Positions 20,699 through 34,034 of a DNA stretch of 64,000 bases are shown one piece after another. The stretch comes from Glebionis coronaria (Eukaryota; Streptophyta; Magnoliopsida; Asterales; Asteraceae), in contig CM046878.1 in NCBI GenBank assembly GCA_025667525.1, positions 401,319,275 to 401,383,274 on the forward strand. The letters are read 5' to 3'. The position numbers and the translations under genes are program-made. Position 1 is the stretch's first letter, and every line of letters begins with the position of its first letter. The notes beneath the pieces are model-generated. The model made no database searches. It saw only the letters and a program-made list of their open reading frames with translations, and was not told the DNA's origin.

Positions 20699-20707
20699 AG
20701 GGGAGGA
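20699..20707 (+). promoter_or_regulatory. Polypurine tract of A
   Basis: aggggagga directly precedes the 3' LTR, with one intervening base. Confidence 0.8.
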
Positions 20708-20708
20708 T

Positions 20709-21201
20709 TGTTGGGAATCAAATATAGCCAAGACACTTGGACGCTGACAAGAGGAAATTGGACGTTGATAGGAAGAAATCAAGTGTTGTCAAGACAAGCG
20801 TTGACAGGAAGAAGTCAAGCGTTGATAAGAAGAAGTCAAGCACTGATAGGATACTTAGTCTACACGTTTTATGTTTCTAGTAAAGATATGTTCGACAATG
20901 TATTTCTTATGTTTATCTTTACCTAAAATAGCTGATACATAGACTCTTGTACAAGGTTCCTTAATCTATAAAAGGAGGCCTTTAGGTTTAGTTCAATATA
21001 TGTTATTCACACTTTCATTGTACGCAAGTTCGATTAATCAATCAAAGTGAAAGTTTGGTTTATCTTGTTTGTGTGTTCTTGTTTAAGTATTAATTCCGCA
21101 AAATACTTAAATTGTTTCATATACAACAAAGTTTCTCTAAGTGTTTAACTTGATTTATTCTTGTTTACACAAGCTAAATCGATCTAAGTTTGGGATCAAC
21201 A
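20709..21201 (+). repeat. 3' LTR of Copia element A
   Basis: It is 493 bp and collinear with 127-619. The six motif copies start at 20741, 20762, 20783, 20798, 20819 and 20840, and TATA is at 20967-20973. It is followed by TSD tttaa (21202-21206). Confidence 0.95.
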
Positions 21202-21480
21202 TTTAAATGTCCTAAAAGGTAGGAGGTGTTAAGGATGAAGGGGTGTTTGGGTTAACAGAAGTTACAAAAGTGGGTTTAGATTAGGTGACAGTGAGTAGGA
21301 TGGTTGTGTCAGTGGGTGGAGGTTGTACATCAGTAGGTAAGGGAAGTGTAACAACGGGTAAGGGTTGGGTAACAGGGTGTAAGGGTTGCAATTCAGGGTC
21401 ATCTATGTCCATGGCAACTTCATGGTTAGGTGAACCTTTATTACTTTTAAATTGGTTTCATAAAAGGTTCTTTTGAAAAA
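21202..21480 (-). pseudogene. Antisense fragment of a Copia ORF3 (right flank of element A)
   Basis: On the minus strand this continues upstream of the 1-126 fragment. It reads like the proline-rich linker of element A's ORF3 (around 18420-18580): an 'atggacatagatgaccc' stretch corresponds to A's 'atggatattgaccaaga', followed by Thr/Pro-rich codons. It marks the older Copia copy into which A inserted. The limit toward 21480 is approximate. Confidence 0.5.
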
Positions 21481-21878
21481 CTAGAATTTGTAAGAATAAC
21501 AAAAGTTGACTAAGAAGTCTTAAAATATAATAACGTCAATACTGTGAAAGTTGGGATGTTGCACCTTTAAGACTAACAATGGGTTCACGTTGTTTGCTGG
21601 CAGTTTGCCTGTCAAAATATGGTCATTGAAGAGTGAGAAACCAGCCGTACCATTTGGGACCTATTGAATGACAGGATATGCATAAGCGAAACTTATTGAC
21701 ATACAAATACATTAAACCAATCAGGTATGTAATATTATATAATGTCAGGAGATAAAATACGTTATATGATACCTACAAAACGAGAATGAACCAAAGTATG
21801 CAACATAAGATTAATACACATTTTTTGGGTCGGTTTTGCAAGAAGTAGCCCACAATTCGTGTCTAATCCCATTGATAG
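21481..21878. other. Unassigned sequence between ORF3 fragment and TRIM-like element
   Basis: About 400 bp of A/T-rich sequence. I see no coding frame, repeat or element end in it. Confidence 0.5.
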
Positions 21879-21994
21879 TATTAGATGAATAATAGGCCCA
21901 AGCCTGTTTGTGGGTTTAGGTATCTAGGGTTATGCACCTATAAATATGAAATCAATGAAAGATAATACCCACGGTTTTATTCTATCATTCAACA
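21879..21994 (+). repeat. 5' LTR (116 bp) of the TRIM-like element
   Basis: It is nearly identical to 25739-25854. It contains a TATA-like 'ctataaata' near 21940 and ends CATTCAACA directly before the primer site. Confidence 0.8.
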
Positions 21995-22005
21995 TGGTAT
22001 CAGGG
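21995..22005 (+). promoter_or_regulatory. Primer binding site (tRNA-iMet-like) of the TRIM-like element
   Basis: TGGTATCAGGG abuts the LTR. Apart from its last bases it matches the usual TGGTATCAGAG. Confidence 0.7.
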
Positions 22006-22495
22006 AAACCTTAAAAACAATTCTGCAGCCAATACTATTTTACCAATCCGAAAACCCTAAAGTTATCTCACTCATATTCCGCTGCATATTCTCATCTCTA
22101 CGGTACAATTGTTTTGTTTTTAGTCCATTTTTACAACAACATACAGCAATTCATCTTTTCTTTATTCCTCATTAATTAGTTTGACTAATTATTTGTGTGA
22201 AAAAAGAAGAACTTTATCCCATTGATTGTTGGTGTTGGTTACTAAATAATTGATGCTTGGATCTGCTTTGGCTATGGGTTATTTTATTTGTTTTTGTTGT
22301 TAGATGTCACGTAGTAATAAAAAGATATAGTGCATGGATGTACTTCTTTGATTCAACAACCTTAGAGTTTTTAATCTATGTGCAACTTTAGAAAATACCT
22401 AAACTTGTCTATTTAATCTTTATGTGTTGGTGATTTGTGCTAAGTTCACAAATCCACACAATTGTCTATTTGGTTGAATGTTTGTGCTAAGGTCA

Positions 22496-25400
22496 TGATA
22501 TGAGTGATTTTACTCATATCATTTGTATCATAAAACATACAATAAATGCATATAATCAATAAAAATGGCCTTGTATACGTTTGTTTGTTGTTTAATGTGT
22601 GTAGGTACCGAAGTTCGCGAAAACCGGCAAAATCGACACGGGTTTTGAAGAAAAGATCAAAGAAGCCAAAATCGAGTTCATTTTAGTGGATTTAATCTTA
22701 AATGAGGATAATTGGGCTTGTGGGTCCCACATTTGGATTAATGGGCTAAAAAGCCCATTAGTAATACAAGTTACCCATTTTGACCCAATAGCCTATAACA
22801 AAGCCCGTTAACCTTAATTACATGAAACGGTTAAATAAATATGGGCTACAAGCCCATTAGCAATTTGTTTAAATAAATTTGGGACGGTTTAAAAGCCCGT
22901 TAGATTTTCATTTTGATGGAACTTAAGTTATAAACGTTTTTTAGCCAAACCGTTTACACATTCACATTACTTCGATAATAACTAAGCTTCACCCCTTTCT
23001 CTTTCTTTCACCCACACCAAATAAATCAGAGTCAACTATTCCCAAACCCTAACCCTGAATAATAAAAATTGGGACTTTGTTTAATTAAGGGCGCGTGAAA
23101 CACATGCTCTCTAATCAATCCCCCCTTTATCGGATCTTGAAGATGAGAAGAGAATGAGTGACGTGGCTCCTTCCTTGATTATGATTGGGTGAACCACATC
23201 ACCATCCCTCATATAACCAATAAGATGATGCCATCTCAGCAGTCAACTAACACAACTAGCACAAGGGATTGCCAAGTTGGCAATCCGTGTGCTAGGTGTG
23301 TATTTACAACCGTGGGATCAAGATGAATGAAGAAAGAGAAGAAATGAAGGGCTGAGATCAAGATATTTCTCAACAAACCATCACCAAGAGCCTTGGGAGT
23401 TTGGCTATAAAAACCCCCATTTTCTGTAAATTTTTTATTCCATTTTTTTACTTAGAGTTATTATGTTAAAATAGTGTTAGGATTAAATTTGTAATTTCTT
23501 TTTTAGTATTGTAATTCTTTTTTATTAATAATAAAAGTTTATTGCGTTTAATTAAATTTGTGCCTTATTTTCTTCTTAAATTGAATTTTACAATTTAATT
23601 CTTCAATATATTTTATTATAATAATGTTCATGTTAGTTGATTTAAGCTAATTAATAGCTTTTGTTAATTAATTAAAGTAAAAAGTGGATAAAACTTTCCC
23701 ACTGAAAGTTTATAAAAAACGGTTCGAATGTTGGTTGGTCCAAATGATATGGTGGTTCAGTGTTAATGGTGAGATGAAGGTGGTCTCGATTCAGTCTAAA
23801 TGCCAGCTCAGCGTTGTGCATCTTCTCAAAGGGTTTCTTCATCAAGTTTGAATCAATTTAAATTTTATGTTAATTTAATCTGTTTTTGAGATATATGCTA
23901 AATGGATTAAGGTTGTAAGCTTATGATAAAGGTTTTGTTGAATATGTATGTGTGAGTATAATTAAAGTTTGATGAGTCTGTGTTTAAATCTGAGTTTCTT
24001 TATTAGATTTGTATATGAAATTGAGTCTCATTGGATTGATACAGTCAACTGATAAGGTTTTCTTTGAATAATAGACTTTTGTTCAATATTCTTGCTTGTC
24101 GTTATTAGATTGATTTAGTTATCTGTTAGATTAAAACTTTGTTCTGCTAAAATGAGTAGGAAAGTTTGGTTGGGTTTATGAACTTTATGCTTTAATGAAA
24201 TTTATTCACAAGTTTTAAGTATCTATTAAGTTAGATGGTGTTTGATAAAAACTGAGTTAGATTTAAATTGTTCAGCTAGTTTGAACTGTTTTTGAACTGA
24301 TGATTGTAACTTTGAGTTATTTATCCTGATTCTGTCTTAAAAACTGGTTGCTAATATTTTTGAGGTAATTTTAGAGGATTGTTGAGAATTTATTTAGTAT
24401 TTGCATTAATTTGTTTACCTGAGTAGTAGCTTGTTATTATTGAGGTTGTATTTGGTTTATCATACAGCTAATTAAAATGTACTGTTTGATTTTAGAATTT
24501 TATTTCATGTTACTAATTATTGTTTGTGCTTAATGTTTATGGAAGTTGATTGATGTTTAATAAACTGATATTAATCAGTGTTTCACTTGTTTCAGTGGAA
24601 TTGATTTTATACATAGCCAATATATAAAAAAATATTAACAGATAACAAGTCACTCCTGTGACTGTCATTGACATTTTATTAGTCAAAATAAATATAACCA
24701 CAAAAAATGACTCTAACAGGATTCGACCCTGTGACCTCCTGGTAACAGGCCAAATGACCTACCATCTATTTTGGCTCCTCTTTTGTGTTTATTTACACCT
24801 CTTATAATTAATATAGTATAATCAATTGGTAGTCAGCTTTTGATTTAGTTAAATACATAGTTTTGATTTTGTCTAAATTTAAATCTAATTTTCTTTTATA
24901 AAGTTTACAAATAAATAAATAAAAACAAAATAAAAATAAAAAAATGTTTTATTAATTTTATAAATTTAATTAGTTATAAAAATTAGTTTTAAAAAAAACT
25001 AGATTTTAATTAAATTAGTTTTAAATAAAATAGTTTTTAAAAATAGATTTTGTTTAGTTAAAAAGTAAAAGTTATTTTTTAAATAGATTTAATAGTGTTT
25101 AAATTAGTTTAAATAAAGTTTTAAATAGTGTAAAAGAATTTGAATTAAATACATTAAGTTTTTTAATTAATTTTAAATAGTGTAAATTTTAAATTGTTTC
25201 ATATTTTAAATAATTGTCTTTTGATTTTAAAATAATAGGGAACGACTCATGCACTTTAGGATTTTAATTAATTAAACATTGTAGGAGTAATTTTAGATTA
25301 AAAACCGATAACCAATTTAAATCGATTGTCCAAATTGAAACAAAACGCCTCAATATTCATTTGATCTTCGTGTACAACGAACTTGGATCATCAAGTGTTT

Positions 25401-25514
25401 AATTAAATCCGTCTTCGACTTATTTTTGGATTATTACCTTTTCCTAAGTGTAATTTCCTAAATTTTTCCTATATCGTATCTAATTAAAATACATCGACAT
25501 TCCACGACACATCA
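22496..25514 (+). repeat. 3-kb solo LTR, probably of an Athila-like element
   Basis: It starts TGATATGAGTG and ends CACATCA. It is flanked by a perfect 5-bp TSD, ggtca (22491-22495 and 25515-25519), with no internal region. The start resembles the B1 LTR start (TGATAGGTGTG). A TATA-like 'ctataaaaac' lies near 23405. It is the typical product of LTR-LTR recombination. Orientation is inferred from that TATA and the TGAT start. The long A/T-rich part (24850-25250) has no ORF. Confidence 0.8.
24704..24772 (-). other. tRNA-like degenerate segment inside the solo LTR
   Basis: On the minus strand the segment ACAGGGTCGAATCCTGT forms a T-arm-like 5-bp stem with a GTCGAAT loop. A TTTGG/CCAGG stem sits where the anticodon stem should be. 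The base before the putative anticodon is C instead of T and the acceptor stem does not pair well, so this is not a functional tRNA. It may be a remnant of a tRNA-derived SINE. Confidence 0.25.
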
Positions 25515-25738
25515 GGTCACATCCACAATTAGTGTCTATGAAGAAGAATCAGATATTGTGCAGGGCTTTGTGCATGTTGTGTCGGTATGGTTGGAGCTTA
25601 GGAAGAGGAATCAGATGTTGTGCGGTGCTTTGGATTAATGTCTTGTTTTCGTATTATTTTGGTTTAATTTTTTATTTCGTATTAGTTTTATGTTCCAGTT
25701 CGAGCTTTCGCGATTTTGCCGCTCGAACTGCGAGTGAG

Positions 25739-25854
25739 TATTAGATGAATAATAGGCCCAAGCCCGTTTGTGGGTTTAGGTCTCTAGGGTTATGCACCTA
25801 TAAATATGAAATCAATGAAAGATAATACCCACAGGTTTATTCTATCATTCAACA
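25739..25854 (+). repeat. 3' LTR (116 bp) of the TRIM-like element
   Basis: It pairs with 21879-21994 with very few differences (for example gtatct to gtctct). It is preceded by a 'ctgcgagtgag' stretch that may be a decayed polypurine tract. Confidence 0.8.
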
Positions 25855-26502
25855 TATAGTTCCTCCCCCTTTAATCGTAAAGTGATCCACACTATGATTA
25901 CATAGCCACTTTTGTGTATCATTGTCATTCCAAACATAAGGATTACTTGAAGCAATGATGGAATGTAGTTAATGTACTCTTCAAGTTTGTTGGTCCAATA
26001 CAAAATTGAGATACACGTATTGGCCTTAATTACCATCAAATCACATTAATCATTTATGTTACACAAATGTTTATTTACATTTGGGGGTTCACATTATTTA
26101 TTCTAACTTCCAAAAAAAAGGTACAACAAAAAATCTTCATGTCACATTTATAAAATTTTTGCTAAATTAAATTATTTACGTTTCATATCGAACTTATGTG
26201 TAGGGGTGTCAATAATCCTGACTCTCGAACCCGAATAAGGATGTTCGGGACGGGTTACTTGGGTCAAAAATCTAACTCGAGTTAGTTGGGCCGACCCGTC
26301 TGACCCGATTACAAAATAGGGCCGGTATCGGGTTCAAAATACACGACCAAGCTCTAAAAATATCAAAAATTAGTTACGTTTAAGTTTTCGTATAACAATA
26401 ACTAATCCCGCCGCCAATGGATATAACTAATACACAAACGTATTCTTAGAAAAGATTTACGAAACGAACCCGCCCATTGGACGGGTTACGCCGCTAATAT
26501 AT
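25855..26502. other. Unassigned intergenic sequence
   Basis: It contains a stretch starting 'taggggtgtcaataa' at about 26200 with GC-rich 'cgacccg' repeats to about 26345. This looks like one end of a hAT-type non-autonomous element, but I do not find the partner end. I see no convincing gene. Confidence 0.35.
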
Positions 26503-27693
<1,191 letters not shown>

Positions 27694-28693
27694 NNNNNNN
27701 NNNNNNNNNNNNNNNNNNNNNNNNNNNNNNNNNNNNNNNNNNNNNNNNNNNNNNNNNNNNNNNNNNNNNNNNNNNNNNNNNNNNNNNNNNNNNNNNNNNN
27801 NNNNNNNNNNNNNNNNNNNNNNNNNNNNNNNNNNNNNNNNNNNNNNNNNNNNNNNNNNNNNNNNNNNNNNNNNNNNNNNNNNNNNNNNNNNNNNNNNNNN
27901 NNNNNNNNNNNNNNNNNNNNNNNNNNNNNNNNNNNNNNNNNNNNNNNNNNNNNNNNNNNNNNNNNNNNNNNNNNNNNNNNNNNNNNNNNNNNNNNNNNNN
28001 NNNNNNNNNNNNNNNNNNNNNNNNNNNNNNNNNNNNNNNNNNNNNNNNNNNNNNNNNNNNNNNNNNNNNNNNNNNNNNNNNNNNNNNNNNNNNNNNNNNN
28101 NNNNNNNNNNNNNNNNNNNNNNNNNNNNNNNNNNNNNNNNNNNNNNNNNNNNNNNNNNNNNNNNNNNNNNNNNNNNNNNNNNNNNNNNNNNNNNNNNNNN
28201 NNNNNNNNNNNNNNNNNNNNNNNNNNNNNNNNNNNNNNNNNNNNNNNNNNNNNNNNNNNNNNNNNNNNNNNNNNNNNNNNNNNNNNNNNNNNNNNNNNNN
28301 NNNNNNNNNNNNNNNNNNNNNNNNNNNNNNNNNNNNNNNNNNNNNNNNNNNNNNNNNNNNNNNNNNNNNNNNNNNNNNNNNNNNNNNNNNNNNNNNNNNN
28401 NNNNNNNNNNNNNNNNNNNNNNNNNNNNNNNNNNNNNNNNNNNNNNNNNNNNNNNNNNNNNNNNNNNNNNNNNNNNNNNNNNNNNNNNNNNNNNNNNNNN
28501 NNNNNNNNNNNNNNNNNNNNNNNNNNNNNNNNNNNNNNNNNNNNNNNNNNNNNNNNNNNNNNNNNNNNNNNNNNNNNNNNNNNNNNNNNNNNNNNNNNNN
28601 NNNNNNNNNNNNNNNNNNNNNNNNNNNNNNNNNNNNNNNNNNNNNNNNNNNNNNNNNNNNNNNNNNNNNNNNNNNNNNNNNNNNNNNNNNNNN
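27694..28693. other. Assembly gap of exactly 1000 N
   Basis: The run of N is exactly 1000 long, which suggests a placeholder of unknown true size. Confidence 0.98.
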
Positions 28694-29098
28694 CTCACTT
28701 TTTTTGTCTGCGTGGAAGCTGGCGGCGGGGCTTGCTTAACCGGATACACGGAATTGGGATCTCTGTCACATGCAAATCTTTCTATCGGAAAAGCCTCGCT
28801 TATTCAATTCAAAGGGCTGATTATTTAGAACCCTTTTTGCTCATAAGATAAGTAAGAAAGCGTTGGTGGGATCGGCGGCTTTGGTTGAAAGATGCAACGT
28901 ACATCAAAGATTATCTCTTCAGATTCGTTAATATGTGGATTCCGTTTCCGAATCTTACGATCTTTTTTTTTCAAGACTACTACTATTCCTAACGTAGTAG
29001 GCAAAGTGCTATTAATCGGATGGTCCGACCCCATCTCGACCCGGTGTCGCAAGGCTCACTTTTTTTGTCTGCGTGGAAGCTGGCGGCGGGGCTTGCTT
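28694..29098. other. Foreign-looking island, 361-bp unit bounded by a 44-bp direct repeat
   Basis: Sequence unlike its surroundings in base composition (GC-rich blocks such as 'ctggcggcggggcttgctt'). The 44 bp at 28694-28737 recur exactly at 29055-29098. The first copy touches the gap and the second touches (TA)n. It may be organelle-derived (mitochondrion-like by look only) or one unit of a 361-bp tandem repeat whose other copies fell in the gap. I cannot identify a gene in it. Confidence 0.4.
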
Positions 29099-30636
<1,538 letters not shown>

Positions 30637-31142
30637 TGTTGGGAATTATTTGTAAAGTACCAAGTACTGTTAGTATAAGTACAAATACTGTTAGTGTTAG
30701 CAAGTACCGTTAGTGTTAACGCGGTACATAGCAAGTACTGTTCATGTTAAGTACAAGTATTGCTATATAGATTAGGACGAATATATCTTTGTATTAGATA
30801 TGTCATAGTTATAGTTAAAGTATATCTTATGTGATATACTTAAATAGTTAGAATATTGATAATATATCGTTTGTTATATATTTATCTTTATAGAATATTC
30901 TAAGGTTTCTAGGGTTCCTTACTCTATAAAAGGAACATAGGTACGATGACATTCATGTACCTCATTCAAGTCGATTAATAAGAGAATCTAATAGTTAAAA
31001 CTAATTCTGTTCTTTTGTGCGTTATAAGTTAGATTCTTCATAACTTATTTAGTTGAGTAAGAGTTCTGAAAGTATTCTAGTTTGATTACAAACTACTATA
31101 CTAGTTCTTAACAGAATATAGATCCAATCAAAGGGATCAACA
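30637..31142 (+). repeat. 5' LTR of Copia element C
   Basis: It is 506 bp, TGTTGGGAATT to GGGATCAACA, with TATA at 30925-30931. Between 30656 and 30765 it carries repeated AGTACYGTTAG-type motifs (for example starting at 30663, 30684 and 30703), a different motif from that of element A. Confidence 0.85.
30925..30931 (+). promoter_or_regulatory. TATA box in 5' LTR of C
   Basis: tataaaa within 'ggttccttactctataaaa', nearly the same context as the TATA box in element A. Confidence 0.6.
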
Positions 31143-31144
31143 AG

Positions 31145-31156
31145 TGGTATCAGAGC
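31145..31156 (+). promoter_or_regulatory. Primer binding site (initiator Met tRNA) of C
   Basis: TGGTATCAGAGC lies 2 bp after the 5' LTR. Confidence 0.92.
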
Positions 31157-32061
31157 TTGTTGAGAAACTCTGAAAAAGAAGAACACAACCCTAAAATTCC
31201 CACTCATACCAAAATTCAATGTCTCAACTTGGTGACGACCCTCACTTGGAAGACATTTCAGATCCTGATCCAATACCACAGGTACAGCCTCAAGTTGTGT
31301 ATCCTGCACCACCACAAGGTGTTCAAGCCATAGATATTGTAGTTACTTCTACAACTACAACACCTTCCCATACTTTCTCTGTTGTCAAACTCCCAATTCT
31401 CAAAGGTGATAACTATGAGTCATGGGCTATGCAGATGGAACATTAAATGAATCACACAAATCACACTTTGTGGTAGGTCATCAAGAATGGGAATACACCT
31501 AAGAAGTTGCACTGGTTACCTGATGGTACATGCTATGCTTTACCTGCTGTGACTGCTGAGGATCTACAAGCAGAGATCAGAGAAAGAAAGGCCAGAAATG
31601 CTTTGGTTATTGCACTTTTAGAAGACATCCTACCTAGCTTCCATCACTACAATGATGCAAAGGCTATGTGGGATGCCATCAAACTTAGATTTGAAGGTAA
31701 TGACAAATCTAAGAAGATGAAGAAGATTGTTTTGAAACAAGAATTTGATAACTTCTCAATTTCTAGTATAGAAGGAATCCATGGTGGCTATGAATGGTTT
31801 AGCAAGCTGCTCATTCAATTGGCAGTTTATGGACAAATAATTCCTAATGAAGAAGCTAATCTAAAATTCTTAAGAAGTGTTCTACAAGAATGGAAAGCAA
31901 TGGATATGCACTTCATCACAAAGGATGATATAGATACAATTCCTTTGGATCATCTCTACAACAATCTTAGAGCTTATGAGATGGATGTTAAAGGCGTTGA
32001 GGTGACCAAAGCAGCAACAACAACAAAGTCTAACTTGGCTTTTGTGTCAAAAGGTAATGGC

Positions 32062-32165
32062 GGTACTTACTTTCAAAATACCGCTAGTGGATCAAGTAGC
32101 GGTACTTACTTCCAAAATACCGCTGGAGGACTTACAAGCAGTACTTACTCTCAAGGTACTAAGGC
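32062..32165 (+). repeat. Motif cluster in gag of C
   Basis: GGTACT/TACCGCT-type copies start at 32062, 32077, 32101, 32116, 32140 and 32155, alternating 15 and 24 bp. They encode short G-T-Y-F-Q-N-T repeats. Confidence 0.7.
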
Positions 32166-33006
32166 AGTCGTATTGTATCTCAAAATACACAAGGAAGATC
32201 TTCACCATTGTTTAGTGAAAATGATGCCTTCTCATTCTTTGCTGGACAAGACAACAGACCAAGATTGACTCTCAATGACTTGTTTCAAATGGATGATGTT
32301 GATATTGAGGAGATGGACCTCAAATGGCAAGCTGCTATGATCTCTGTGAGATCTATTAGGTTCTTTAAGAAGACTAGAAGGAAGATGACTGTTGATCCTA
32401 ATGAACCATTAGGATATGACAAGTCTAAAGTTGAATGCTATAAATGTGGAAGGAATAGACATTTTGCAAGGGAGTGCACTAAAGACAAGGCTGAAAGTAG
32501 CAGTCAAAAGTCCAAGAACAACTATAGAACCAGTCCAAGAATCTCTGAAAGCTTTCTAAAAAGAAATAGCAGGAGTCTCAAAGGAACCAAAGCATTGGTA
32601 ACTGTAGATGGAGTGGTGAACTGGGCTGAAGATGAGGAAGAAGAAGAGATTGGTTTGATGGTTATCTCTCATGAAGATACTGAGGTACATCCTTGTTCTA
32701 AAGATCGTGTTCTTAAATTTAATAGTGTAAAAGTAGAACTAGATGAATAGTATCAAAAAGTCAACACATCTACTATAGAAATAAATGATTTTAAACAGGG
32801 TGTTGCTAAGCTAGAGGAAAATATAGTTTCGTATAAAAAGGGTCAACAAAACTATGAAGAGAAAATTAGAATTTTGACTCTTCAAATGAGAGAAAAAGAT
32901 GTGGAAATTAAAGCTTTTGAAAAACAATTTTTACAAGTATTAGCCGAAAATGAAGCTTTAAAAGCAAGTCTTTATAATGAAAGGGAAGTGATTAATCATT
33001 GGCAAA

Positions 33007-33011
33007 GATCC
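33007..33011. repeat. Target-site duplication of B2, left copy (gatcc)
   Basis: gatcc precedes the LTR start at 33012 and recurs at 56875-56879 after the 3' LTR. Confidence 0.92.
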
Positions 33012-33449
33012 TAATAAGTGTGAAAACACTTATCCTTTTACCACTTATTTCCAATAATAACAAGACCAAAATGTGTATTTTATGTCGTAAAAGACGGAAT
33101 TATGCGTGGTTTGTGTTTTTATTGTGTTTTAGGACCAAAAGATGAAAAAGGAAGGAAACCTGGGCTATCACGGGCTTTTATCGAAGAAAAAGACAAAAGA
33201 CGAAGTCAAAATATCGAGAGTGCAAAAAGAACGAAAGTCCAAGGCCTATTCTGAAGATTTATCGAAGAAAGAGTCTAAAGACGGAAGTTTAATAAAGTCG
33301 AAGAACTCAAGTCTAATAGAAGAAGAAAAATACAAGACAAGTTTAATTTACATCGATAAATCCCGAGACGACGTCGAGAAAGACAAAGAATTTAAATCGA
33401 GTCAAGAAGAAAGAAAGAAAGAAGGATGCACATGCATCTCCCCATCTCC

Positions 33450-33481
33450 TATAAATAACCTCCTAATGACACATTAGGAGG
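33450..33481 (+). promoter_or_regulatory. TATA box and adjacent hairpin in B2 5' LTR
   Basis: tataaata (33450-33457) is followed by CCTCCTAATG, a 3-nt loop and CATTAGGAGG. In the 3' LTR the equivalent stem is 11 bp (ACCCTCCTAAT/ATTAGGAGGGT, 55625-55651) despite sequence changes. Confidence 0.6.
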
Positions 33482-34034
33482 GTGTTAGCTAGTTTATTTT
33501 TCTTTCCTTAGTTTTATTTTTAGAGAGAGAAAGTGTTAAACTTTCTCTCACTAAAACTTCATCTTTTCTTTGTTTCATGTTTAAGCTTTAATTCACTTTT
33601 GTAATTTTGAATCTTTAATCTACAAGTTCAAGTTTAATCTTAATCTTCTTCAACCTTTCTTTATTTTTAAGTTGTTTTTGATCCGTTATAATCTTTGATT
33701 TTGCTTAAATTTGATGTTTTTGTGATTAAAAAGTTTATCTTTTTATTCCCTACGAAGTTTTTATACGGTTTAAGCTTTAAGCTTGTTGTGCTTATTGGCT
33801 TATTTCGTATATTGCTTATTGTCTTTTAAGTTTTCTAAAAAATTAATCTTTTTAAAGTTTGATTTATAAGTTTTTTTTTATTTCGTGTTTTAAAAGTCTT
33901 AAATTTTATGCTTCTTTTCGTTTGATTGGGATTCAAATAGGTGCTTATTCATCTTTGTTATTAGTGCTTATTCGAGTCTTAGCTTATAGCATTTCATCCG
34001 AATATTTTCATTTCCATCGCAAAGTTAGGGGTTA

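Larger units (their letters stand above)
127..21201 (+). mobile_element. Copia (Ty1) retrotransposon A, complete ends, with B1 nested in gag
   Basis: The element has two 493-bp LTRs (TG...CA), a 5-bp TSD (tttaa), an initiator-Met-tRNA primer site and a polypurine tract. The order gag, protease, integrase, RT, RNase H identifies Copia. A further long ORF3 lies between RNase H and the 3' LTR, as in SIRE-type Copia elements with an env-like extra gene. Without nested B1 (1189-10513) it is about 11.7 kb. About 13 differences between the LTRs (counted by eye, about 2.6%) suggest an insertion of order one million years old. All coding regions are broken, so this copy is not autonomous. Confidence 0.93.
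21879..25854 (+). mobile_element. TRIM-like short LTR element, split by a solo LTR
   Basis: Two 116-bp direct repeats (21879-21994 and 25739-25854) begin TATTAGATGAATAATAGGC and end CATTCAACA. A tRNA-iMet-like primer site follows the first. Once the nested solo LTR is removed the interior is only about 0.7 kb with no gag or pol, so the whole is under 1 kb, as in TRIM elements. The flanks show a near-TSD (gatag and tatag, 4 of 5). The LTR start has TA instead of TG. Confidence 0.75.
31219..33011 (+). pseudogene. gag: Copia gag of element C, N-terminal and middle part
   Basis: The ATG at 31219 (MSQLGDDPHLED) lies about 60 bp after the primer site. The frame has stops at 31444-31446 (TAA) and near 31474 (TAG). 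It then gives a UBN2-type core (ARNALVIALLEDILPSFHHY, MWDAIKLRFEGN, LDHLYNNLRAYEMDV). It shifts near 32180 into the frame holding a zinc knuckle (CYKCGRNRHFAREC, with Arg for the usual second Gly), at about residue 79 of that frame. After TAG at 32748 a coiled-coil-like stretch runs to the B2 insertion at 33012. The motif AGTACT/TACCGCTAG is repeated in phase at 32062-32165. Confidence 0.82.

Noticed and set aside
24704..24772. Functional tRNA gene
   Set aside because: The acceptor stem does not pair and the base before the anticodon is wrong. It was kept only as a low-confidence tRNA-like remnant.
25845..26039. Minus-strand 64-codon frame beside the TRIM-like element
   Set aside because: Short, starts inside the LTR region and has no recognisable domain.
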